Shown: in pieces, positions 1 through 5,259 of the stretch
How the letters are laid out: each line of letters opens with the position of its first letter
How positions within the stretch are numbered: position 1 is the stretch's first letter
Origin: Christensenellaceae bacterium
GTDB taxonomy: Bacteria > Bacillota > Clostridia > Christensenellales > DTU072
Length of the DNA: 7,734 bases
Reading direction: 5' to 3'
Assembly (NCBI GenBank): GCA_031260775.1
Contig: JAISKW010000033.1
Span: 1 to 7,734, forward strand
The notes under the pieces: model-generated
The model's database searches: none
What the model was told of the DNA's origin: nothing
Seen by the model: the letters and a program-made list of their open reading frames with translations, nothing else
Translations under genes and position numbers: made by a program

Positions 1-28
1 ACTTAAGGATGCGGACTAACGCTTAATA

Positions 29-220
29 TTAAAGTCCGGTGCAGCTGTTTGTGTTTGCATTGCAGTTGTTCGAAGTAGGCGGACAAAGCCCGAGAACGGT
101 TAAAATCATAGTGAGCGCGAGCAGGTTATTGTCCGTGCCGTTCAGGTTATTGCCTCCTAAATTTATATTACCCCCGAGGAGTAACACCAATAATAACGGT
201 AACATTTGGGAATTAAACAT
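29..220 (-). CDS. Small hydrophobic Asn/Gly-rich peptide, function unknown
   Basis: The gene encodes 63 residues from ATG 220 to TAA 31-29. This start is preferred over an in-frame GTG at 238 because AAAGGA (232-227) is spaced six bases from the ATG, whereas the GTG overlaps its own GAGG. Two hydrophobic stretches are visible, LPLLLVLLLG (7-16) and LLALTMILTVLGL (about 33-45). They are separated by an Asn/Gly-rich segment and followed by a polar tail with three Cys (LCPP, NNC and NSC). It may sit in the membrane or be secreted. I recognise no family. A terminator upstream, a candidate promoter and a ribosome binding site argue that it is a real, separately expressed gene. Small size and low complexity leave some doubt. 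No terminator is clear in the 28 bases left after it, though CGGACT (12-17) and AGTCCG (33-38) form a weak inverted repeat across its stop. Confidence 0.6.
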   Translation of the reverse strand: MFNSQMLPLLLVLLLGGNINLGGNNLNGTDNNLLALTMILTVLGLCPPTSNNCNANTNSCTGL

Positions 221-268
221 ACGGTTTCCTTTATACACCTCAATATATGCCGCTACTTTTTTATTAGT

Positions 269-297
269 GAAATAGCTTTGCTTTCAAATATTGTCAA
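269..297 (-). promoter_or_regulatory. Candidate promoter of the small peptide gene
   Basis: A perfect -35 TTGACA (297-292) is followed after exactly 17 bases by TATTTC (274-269), which matches -10 consensus only at its first three bases. It sits just past the operon terminator and 49 bases before the small gene's ATG, so a separate transcription unit is plausible. Confidence 0.5.
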
Positions 298-330
298 GGA
301 AAATTAAATTATCCATTAAGAACAAACGAA

Positions 331-356
331 AACAAGGCGCATAGTTGCGCCTTGTT
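331..356 (-). terminator. Intrinsic terminator of the potABCD operon
   Basis: AACAAGGCGCA (331-341) and TGCGCCTTGTT (346-356) form a perfect 11-base-pair stem with a four-base loop. On the minus strand the stem ends in GTT and runs into TTCGTTTGTT, a T-rich tail. The other strand lacks such a tail, so it acts on minus-strand transcripts from potD. It lies about 150 bases past the potD stop. Confidence 0.8.
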
Positions 357-400
357 GTGTATTATCGAAATTTCCGTTTTAATTTCTTTACGGAAAACAT

Positions 401-488
401 TCTCCCCGATGAGCTTTGCGGAGAGTGGGGGTGGGTTTAGGAGGAGAGGGAGGGCGTTTCTCTGAAATGCCGCACTCCTGCCCCTCCC
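401..488. repeat. G/C-rich REP-like palindromic region downstream of potD
   Basis: The region is strongly strand-biased. The + strand has G runs at 427-431, 433-435, 440-441, 443-444, 448-450 and 452-454, followed by C runs at 481-484 and 486-488. TCTCC (401-405) pairs with GGAGA (420-424), and GGGAGGG (448-454) pairs with CCCTCCC (482-488). It has no open frame of note. It looks like the short palindromic intergenic repeats that occur in many copies per genome, but only one copy is visible here. Confidence 0.5.
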
Positions 489-507
489 AAGAACAAACGC
501 TACAATA

Positions 508-1725
508 CTAAGCGGCTTTGACGCGTTCCCACATTTCCTCGACGACTTTTTCTTTCGAGCCGAAGTCGTGCATAAGGGCGAGGTTTTCGTCGGTCATATC
601 GGGGTAGCGGTTTTCGTCGGCGAAGAAATCGGCGATATCCTCGTCGGTTTCCCAACCGTTTTCGTTAAGAATAGCGATTACGTCTTCGTCTTCGGCAAGA
701 AGAGCCGGGTCAACGGCGGAGGTGTAACCGATGTAAACCATATTGCGGGTGGCGATATCCTTGCGGCAAAGGAACGAAAGGAAATAGGTCGCCGCTTTTT
801 CGTTTTGGCAAGACTTAGGGATAACCCAGCCGTCAAAGAAGAAGTTGCTGCCGCTGTCGGGGATATAGTAACCGAATGCACCCTCGTCGGCTTCATCCAT
901 AACGTAGAGAGCGTCGCCTGCCCAAGCAAGGTCAACAAGCGCGTTGCCGGCGAGAATGTCGTCCTTGCCGAAATCTACTTCGTAGCCTTTTAAGTAGGCT
1001 TTTTGTTCCTTTAATACTTTTTCAACGGCGGCAACAAGCGCGATGTCCGTGCTGTTGATAAGCTCCGATACGGATTTGTTTTCGAACCCTTGGGGGAGGC
1101 GACCTTCCTCTTTAAGGTACATAACGGCGGCAACATAAGTGTCGCGGATAGAGTCCTTAAGGAAAATCTTTTTGTTGATGCCGGCAATGTTGGTCTTGTT
1201 CCAGAAAATTCCGAAACCCGCTTCGGCGACTTGCTCCTCGGTAACGTACGCGGTGTTGTAGAGAATGCCGATTGTTCCAATCATATAGGGAACGAAATAG
1301 TCTTTTAAGTCGGCGGAGATTTCTTCGCTTCTGTCGTAGATTGCCGTGTTGACATTGCCGAAATAGTTGATTTCGTCAGGAACAAGGCTCTTGTCAATAG
1401 CCTTAAGCTGGTTGTTGTTTTTTAGGCGTTCGATTGCGTAATCCGACGGGCAAATAAGGTCGATTGACTCACTGCCGTTGGTGACGTTGGTGAGCATCTC
1501 CTCGTTTGTTTCGAACATCGAATAAACAAGGTCAATAGAGGTTCCGGTTTGTTCCTCATACCAAGCCTCGAACTCCGCTTCGATTTCGGGGTCCCAGTAG
1601 TCGCCCCAGTTGTACACATAGAGCTTTTCGTCCGTTTTCTTTTTGCAAGCTGCAAAAGCGAAAACAGAAACCGCAGTCAGTGCGATAACCATCGCGCTAA
1701 CAAGTAATTTTGTTGCTTTTTTCAT
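508..1725 (-). CDS. potD: Spermidine/putrescine-binding lipoprotein PotD
   Basis: This is the extracellular solute-binding protein that delivers polyamines to PotBC. Starting at 1725 it is 405 residues. The N-terminus is a lipoprotein signal: MKK, a hydrophobic stretch 7-26, then Cys27 in AFAAC. Phe at -3 is an unusual lipobox residue, but KKK follows as expected for a tethered mature protein. Family motifs are YNWGDYWDPE (38-47), LICPSDYAIERL (90-101), VPYMIGTIGILYN (145-157), KDSIRDTY (190-197), LAWAGDALYV (266-275), FFFDGWVIPKS (295-305) and YIGYTSAVDP (331-340). The acidic DSIRD segment, Asp298 and aromatic residues (Trp40, Tyr43, Tyr96, Trp268) match the expected polyamine pocket. One pocket position that is often Trp appears to be Phe (about 296). 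Being last in the operon after a hairpin fits separate tuning of its level. Putrescine versus spermidine preference cannot be read from sequence. Confidence 0.93.
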   Translation of the reverse strand: MKKATKLLVSAMVIALTAVSVFAFAACKKKTDEKLYVYNWGDYWDPEIEAEFEAWYEEQTGTSIDLVYSMFETNEEMLTNVTNGSESIDLICPSDYAIERLKNNNQLKAIDKSLVPDEINYFGNVNTAIYDRSEEISADLKDYFVPYMIGTIGILYNTAYVTEEQVAEAGFGIFWNKTNIAGINKKIFLKDSIRDTYVAAVMYLKEEGRLPQGFENKSVSELINSTDIALVAAVEKVLKEQKAYLKGYEVDFGKDDILAGNALVDLAWAGDALYVMDEADEGAFGYYIPDSGSNFFFDGWVIPKSCQNEKAATYFLSFLCRKDIATRNMVYIGYTSAVDPALLAEDEDVIAILNENGWETDEDIADFFADENRYPDMTDENLALMHDFGSKEKVVEEMWERVKAA

Positions 1726-1735
1726 TTTTTTATAT

Positions 1736-1742
1736 CTCCTTT
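1736..1742 (-). promoter_or_regulatory. potD ribosome binding site
   Basis: AAAGGAG on the minus strand lies ten bases upstream of ATG 1725. It sits downstream of the in-frame ATG at 1755, which has no Shine-Dalgarno and falls in the hairpin loop, so the real start is 1725. Confidence 0.75.
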
Positions 1743-1744
1743 CA

Positions 1745-1767
1745 TACCCCGTCATTTTGACGGGGTA
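1745..1767 (-). promoter_or_regulatory. Intercistronic hairpin between potC and potD
   Basis: TACCCCGTCA (1745-1754) and TGACGGGGTA (1758-1767) are perfect inverted repeats with a three-base loop. On the minus-strand transcript the stem starts eight bases after the potC stop and ends two bases before the potD Shine-Dalgarno AAAGGAG (1742-1736). No T run follows, so it is not a typical terminator. Likely roles, by inference, are an mRNA 3'-end stabiliser or processing site, or control of access to the potD binding site. Confidence 0.75.
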
Positions 1768-1774
1768 GTGTTGG

Positions 1775-2716
1775 TTATCTAAAGGTTTTCACAATGCCCT
1801 TTTTCTGTTTGATTTTAATGAGGTTCAGAACGAGGACGATTGTAATAACAAGCACAATTATAATTGAAAATACCGCAAACCAAAATGGATTCAATCCGCG
1901 GGCGTTGTGCTGCGAGGAATATATATAGGTTGAGAGCGTGTCGATACCCGTAGTCGCGCCCTTATTCAACTGCGAAATAATGAAATCGTCCAAGGACAGC
2001 GTGAATGCCATCGCCGCGCCGGAGAGAATCCCGGGCATAATCACGGGGATTATTACCGTAACCATTGCGCGCAAGGGGCTTGCGCCGAGGTCTAACGCCG
2101 CCTCGTAAAGGTTTTTGTCCAAAGTCATAAGACGCGGAGTTATGGACAAAATGACATAGGGAGTACAAAACGCAATGTGCCCGAAAATCAAACGAATGTA
2201 ACCGGTAGGGAACTTTAGGGCTACAAAAAGCAGAACTAAGGATACCGCCATAACGATTTCGGAGTTTATTACCGGCAATTGATTGACCGTTTCGGTAATA
2301 CGGCGCGTGCGTTTTTTCATAGCGAAAATTCCGATTGCGGCGAAGGTTCCCAAAATAGTCGAAGCGATTGTCGCGATAATTGCTATAACTATAGTATTGT
2401 ACAGCGAGTCAAAAAGCTTAGGCGAGCTTGAGGACTTGAAAATTTGCAAATAGCCCTCGATGCTGAAGCCGTTGCGGAAAGTGAAGTTACTTGTGTTCGA
2501 AAAGGAGAAAATAATAATGAGAGCAAGCGGCGTATATAAAACGAGTAGCAGTATTAAAACGTACAAACTGCCGCCGGCCTTTGCGATTTTGCCGACGCCC
2601 GTGCCGTCCTTGCCGTCGATTTTGGCGCGGAGCTTGCCGCTTGCGGTTTTGAGTTTTTGCGAGGCTACAAAGAGAGAATCCTGCGTATTTTGAAGGGTTT
2701 GCTTGTTAAATGACAT
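1775..2716 (-). CDS. potC: Spermidine/putrescine ABC transporter permease PotC, with N-terminal extension
   Basis: This is the second permease subunit of the polyamine importer. The ATG at 2716 gives 313 residues; it is chosen over the upstream TTG at 2725 because GGGGAGG is correctly spaced only from the ATG. The EAA loop is at 204-230 (YEAALDLGASPLRAM followed by IIPVIMPG). Hydrophobic segments lie at about 50-72, 106-132, 152-168, 175-194, 228-248 and 278-300. E. coli PotC is about 264 residues. The difference is mostly a Lys-rich polar N-terminus of about 48 residues before the first membrane helix, predicted cytoplasmic and resembling no domain I know. The gene overlaps potB by 11 bases, which suggests coupled translation. 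The 49 bases before potD contain a strong hairpin. Confidence 0.92.
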   Translation of the reverse strand: MSFNKQTLQNTQDSLFVASQKLKTASGKLRAKIDGKDGTGVGKIAKAGGSLYVLILLLVLYTPLALIIIFSFSNTSNFTFRNGFSIEGYLQIFKSSSSPKLFDSLYNTIVIAIIATIASTILGTFAAIGIFAMKKRTRRITETVNQLPVINSEIVMAVSLVLLFVALKFPTGYIRLIFGHIAFCTPYVILSITPRLMTLDKNLYEAALDLGASPLRAMVTVIIPVIMPGILSGAAMAFTLSLDDFIISQLNKGATTGIDTLSTYIYSSQHNARGLNPFWFAVFSIIIVLVITIVLVLNLIKIKQKKGIVKTFR

Positions 2717-3557
2717 TTCTTGCAACCTCCCCTTTGTTTACCTTGCGCATTGCCATATCCGAAACAAGCACAAAAACGAGCATAATTAAGGACATTACCG
2801 AGCCGACACCGTAAAGATTTACCGATTTGAATTTGGAATAAATGCTGTCGCCGAACAACCATACGCCGCCGAGAAGCTCCGTAACCGCGAAGGTCGTAAT
2901 GGTCGGAATGAAAACCATTGTAATTCCGCTCACGAGACCCGGGATTGATAGCGGAAAATTGACCTTAATAAAGGTTTGTATACTGCTTGCGCCCAAGTCC
3001 GCGCTCGCCTCGCCGTACGCCTTGTCGATGCTCGTTAGGGAGGTGTGAATGGGCAAAATCATAAACGGCAGATAGTTGTAAACCAAACCGAAAATAACCG
3101 TTCCCGTGCCGAGTTCCACATTCAAAAGCGTGAACATAGCGCGGGTTGCCAATGTCCTTATTAAAAAGTTAATCCACATCGGCACGAGAAAGAGTATCAA
3201 TAATAATTTACCCGATGAAAGTTTGGATAATACAAAAGCCGCGGGATAGCCGATGATTATGCAAAGCCCGGTTGTAACGACGCCGTATATGAGCGAAAGC
3301 GACAACGTTTTAACGGATGAACCGTCGTTGGCGAAAGACTTAAAATTATCAAATGAAAAACTCTTGTCACCGCTCACGGCGTCCGTCACCGTAAAGGCGT
3401 TGGAGAGCAACAAAAACAGCGGCACTATGATGAAGACAAGCATAAACACCACGTACGGAAACGCGAACGCGCTCCTTGTAAGCCTGAAATTTTTTATAGA
3501 AAGTCCTGCTTTTTTGATGTTTGCGGCAAGGATGTTGCCGCTTGCTATTTTTTTCAT
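2706..3557 (-). CDS. potB: Spermidine/putrescine ABC transporter permease PotB
   Basis: This is an inner permease subunit that pairs with PotC to form the polyamine translocation pathway. The 283 residues match the usual PotB length. About six hydrophobic segments are visible (roughly 31-53, 87-110, 117-137, 150-172, 207-229 and 252-270). The EAA loop that docks on the ATPase is at 181-207 (YGEASADLGASSIQTF followed by NFPLSIPG). The ATG at 3557 sits two bases after the potA stop (TAA-AG-ATG) and has no good Shine-Dalgarno sequence. Translation therefore probably depends on ribosomes finishing potA (inference). Its 3' end overlaps potC and carries the potC ribosome binding site. The order potA-potB-potC-potD fixes the B rather than C assignment. 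Confidence 0.92.
   Translation of the reverse strand: MKKIASGNILAANIKKAGLSIKNFRLTRSAFAFPYVVFMLVFIIVPLFLLLSNAFTVTDAVSGDKSFSFDNFKSFANDGSSVKTLSLSLIYGVVTTGLCIIIGYPAAFVLSKLSSGKLLLILFLVPMWINFLIRTLATRAMFTLLNVELGTGTVIFGLVYNYLPFMILPIHTSLTSIDKAYGEASADLGASSIQTFIKVNFPLSIPGLVSGITMVFIPTITTFAVTELLGGVWLFGDSIYSKFKSVNLYGVGSVMSLIMLVFVLVSDMAMRKVNKGEVARNVI
2726..2732 (-). promoter_or_regulatory. potC ribosome binding site inside potB
   Basis: GGGGAGG on the minus strand lies nine bases upstream of the ATG at 2716. It is directly next to an in-frame TTG at 2725, which is too close to be used, so this site decides the start at 2716. Confidence 0.75.
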
Positions 3558-3559
3558 CT

Positions 3560-5086
3560 TTATTCTAAGTCCAAGAGCGTTTCGTCGGCGGTTTCGTCTA
3601 TTTTTTCAACAAGAATCTTGTCTTTCGGGATGTTAATGCCTACTCTGTCGCCTTTGAGCCAGTCGTATTCGGTGTCGGAGAAGAAATCAACAAAGTCGTC
3701 GGTTCGTGCAACGCAACGCCAATAACTGCCAAGATATATCGTGTTTTGAATGGTTGCGCTTATTGTGCCGTCGTTTTCGTCGTCGGTTAAATCGATGTCG
3801 TCAAAGTCGATTGTAACCTTGACCTTTGTGCCGTAAGGGAAAGGAGCGTTGCACTCGAACTTGCCGCCGCAGATGTTAACAAGGTTTTCGTCCTCCATTG
3901 TGGTGATAAGCTCGTTGATAATGCGTCCGCGGTGCATTATGTGAATGTCGAACGGTTTAACGTAAAGCCCGATTTTTTCGCCGACTTTACACTCGGTGTT
4001 GTCGTGCGATAGGATTTCATCTTTGTCCTCGTTGTCGATTTCGGCAATCGTTTGGAAGTGGTCGCCCTTGAACACGCACGCCTTTACCGTTGCCGTGAAC
4101 ACCGCCTTTTCGGGGGGTACAATTTGTACGTCCTCGGGACGGATAATGACGTCTACCGATTCGTCCTTTTTGAAGCCGCTGTCAACGCAGGTGATAACCG
4201 CATCGCAAACCTCGCATTTGTAGTCGGCGCGCATAACGCCCACGAAAATATTGCTTTCGCCTATGAAGTCGGCAACGAATGCGTTTGCCGGCTCGTCGTA
4301 GATTTTTTGCGGCGTGCCGATTTGTTGAACCTCACCGTCGCGCATAACGACAATCGTATCCGACATCGTCAACGCTTCCTCTTGGTCGTGGGTGACGTAC
4401 ACAAAGGTTATGCCGAGCTTTTTGTGCATATCCATTAGCTCGATTTGCATATCCTTGCGCATTTTTAAGTCCAACGCGCCGAGGGGTTCGTCCAATAATA
4501 AAACTTTCGGTTCGTTGACTAACGCCCTTGCTATTGCAACGCGCTGTTTTTGTCCGCCCGAAAGGGTGTTAACGCTTCTTTTTTCGTAGCCCTCGAGGTC
4601 AACCATTTCAAGCACGGCTTGAACCTTGTCGCTGACTTCTTGTATTGTATATTTGCGTGTTTTGGGGTATTCCTCGCCGGTTTTTTTGTCCTTAACGGTT
4701 TCGCCCGTCGGAATTTTTTTAAGCGAAATGCCGTAGGCGATATTTTTCGCCACATTCAGGTGAGGAAACAATGCGTATTGTTGAAAAACTGTATTTACGG
4801 GGCGTTTGTTGGGCTGCAGCGCGGTAACATCCTGACCGCCGATATAGATTGTGCCGTTCGAGGGCTTTTCGAAGCCTGCAATCATCCTGAGCGTGGTAGT
4901 TTTCCCGCACCCCGATGGTCCGAGCAAGGTTACAAATTCACCTTTTTTGATTGAAAGTGTTAAGTCTTTCACGACGGGTTTGCCGTCGAATGACTTCGAA
5001 ACGCCCTTTAACTCGATAATATTTGAGTTCGAGGGTTTCGAAACGCTTTTAACCTCAAGGCTACTTGAGAGTAGGGGTTCGCTCAT
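3560..5086 (-). CDS. potA: Spermidine/putrescine ABC transporter ATP-binding protein PotA, enlarged
   Basis: This is the cytoplasmic ATPase that powers polyamine import with PotB and PotC. Visible ABC motifs are Walker A GPSGCGKT (56-63), Q-loop Q102 in FQQYALFPH, signature LSGGQ (175-179), Walker B VLLLDE (195-200), D-loop GALD and switch His233. All catalytic residues are present. The protein is 508 residues against about 380 in E. coli. The extra length comes from an insertion of about 20 residues after the Q-loop helix (about 126-146) and from about 130 residues after the normal TOBE region (about 281-390). That tail contains a second TOBE-like stretch at about 440-495 (TIYLGSYWRCVARTDD, then KGDRVGINIPKDKILV). 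A CxxC-x5-C pattern lies at 291-300. The ATG at 5086 has only a weak A-rich AAAGAAAG upstream and no better start is seen. It is the first gene of the operon; its TAA is followed by AG and then the potB ATG. Confidence 0.93.
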   Translation of the reverse strand: MSEPLLSSSLEVKSVSKPSNSNIIELKGVSKSFDGKPVVKDLTLSIKKGEFVTLLGPSGCGKTTTLRMIAGFEKPSNGTIYIGGQDVTALQPNKRPVNTVFQQYALFPHLNVAKNIAYGISLKKIPTGETVKDKKTGEEYPKTRKYTIQEVSDKVQAVLEMVDLEGYEKRSVNTLSGGQKQRVAIARALVNEPKVLLLDEPLGALDLKMRKDMQIELMDMHKKLGITFVYVTHDQEEALTMSDTIVVMRDGEVQQIGTPQKIYDEPANAFVADFIGESNIFVGVMRADYKCEVCDAVITCVDSGFKKDESVDVIIRPEDVQIVPPEKAVFTATVKACVFKGDHFQTIAEIDNEDKDEILSHDNTECKVGEKIGLYVKPFDIHIMHRGRIINELITTMEDENLVNICGGKFECNAPFPYGTKVKVTIDFDDIDLTDDENDGTISATIQNTIYLGSYWRCVARTDDFVDFFSDTEYDWLKGDRVGINIPKDKILVEKIDETADETLLDLE

Positions 5087-5134
5087 TTCTTTCTTTTGTT
5101 GCTATATTGCGTGCATAAATTGATTGCGGAATTA

Positions 5135-5162
5135 ATATTAACATACCCCCCCCCTCCGTCAA
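5135..5162 (-). promoter_or_regulatory. potABCD promoter with G9 tract in the spacer
   Basis: On the minus strand a -35 box TTGACG (5162-5157, 5 of 6 to consensus) is followed by a 16-base spacer and then TAATAT (5140-5135, 4 of 6). The -10 is preceded by TGT (5143-5141), the extended -10 element. Nine consecutive G (5154-5146) occupy most of the spacer. The predicted transcript start is near 5128, giving a leader of about 42 bases before potA. The placement between a gene end and the operon start fits its role. The leader shows no riboswitch-like structure. Confidence 0.6.
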
Positions 5163-5195
5163 ATAGAATGTTTTTATAGAAAGCGGACAACCGTG

Positions 5196-5227
5196 TTGTC
5201 ATTCTGCGATTTCGCGCAGGGTGACAA
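5196..5227. repeat. Imperfect palindrome downstream of the surface-protein gene (REP-like, possible weak terminator)
   Basis: TTGTCATTCTGCG (5196-5208) can pair with CGCAGGGTGACAA (5215-5227) as a 13-base-pair stem with two adjacent G-T wobbles and a six-base loop. It lies 33 bases past the surface-protein stop codon and upstream of the pot promoter. Neither strand has a T run directly after the stem in its direction of transcription, so it is not a classic intrinsic terminator. The GTCATTCTG...GTGAC form resembles dispersed palindromes found between genes in many bacteria (inference). Confidence 0.55.
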
Positions 5228-5259
5228 AAATACGCGCAGATTGTTCACACCCGTTTTGC

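Larger units (their letters stand above)
318..499. repeat. 11-base direct repeats flanking the post-potD segment (318-328 and 489-499)
   Basis: AAGAACAAACG occurs at 318-328 and again at 489-499 on the + strand, 171 bases apart. The pair brackets both the G/C-rich palindromic region and the operon terminator. It could be a remnant of an insertion or a local duplication, or chance. Confidence 0.45.

Noticed and set aside
23..32. TTAATATTAA palindrome, also present at 5132-5141
   Set aside because: A ten-base AT-only palindrome is expected by chance in such DNA; the two copies share no flanking sequence.
221..238. GTG at 238 as the start of the small peptide gene
   Set aside because: The only purine-rich sequence is directly adjacent to it, while AAAGGA is properly spaced from the ATG at 220.
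371..396. TTTCCGT/ACGGAAA inverted repeat as a terminator
   Set aside because: Seven-base AT-rich stem with a 12-base loop and no T tail; the perfect GC-rich hairpin at 331-356 explains termination.
568..993. Open frame of 141 codons on the + strand inside potD
   Set aside because: It lies wholly antisense to a strongly supported gene, has no ribosome binding site of note, and its protein has no recognisable features.
1726..1755. Upstream ATG at 1755 as the potD start
   Set aside because: It has no Shine-Dalgarno, lies in the hairpin loop, and would put ten charged residues before a normal lipoprotein signal that starts cleanly at 1725.
4052..4954. Overlapping + strand frames of 128 and 134 codons opposite potA
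   Set aside because: They are antisense shadows of a conserved ABC ATPase; their composition is what the reverse complement of potA would give.
5165..5190. Alternative pot promoter TTGTCC with a -10-like TCTATT
   Set aside because: Spacing is acceptable, but both boxes match poorly and there is no extended -10; the TTGACG/TGT-TAATAT pair is clearly better.
5087..5259. A polyamine or other riboswitch in the potA leader
   Set aside because: The predicted leader is only about 42 bases, AT-rich, without stable stems or known aptamer motifs.
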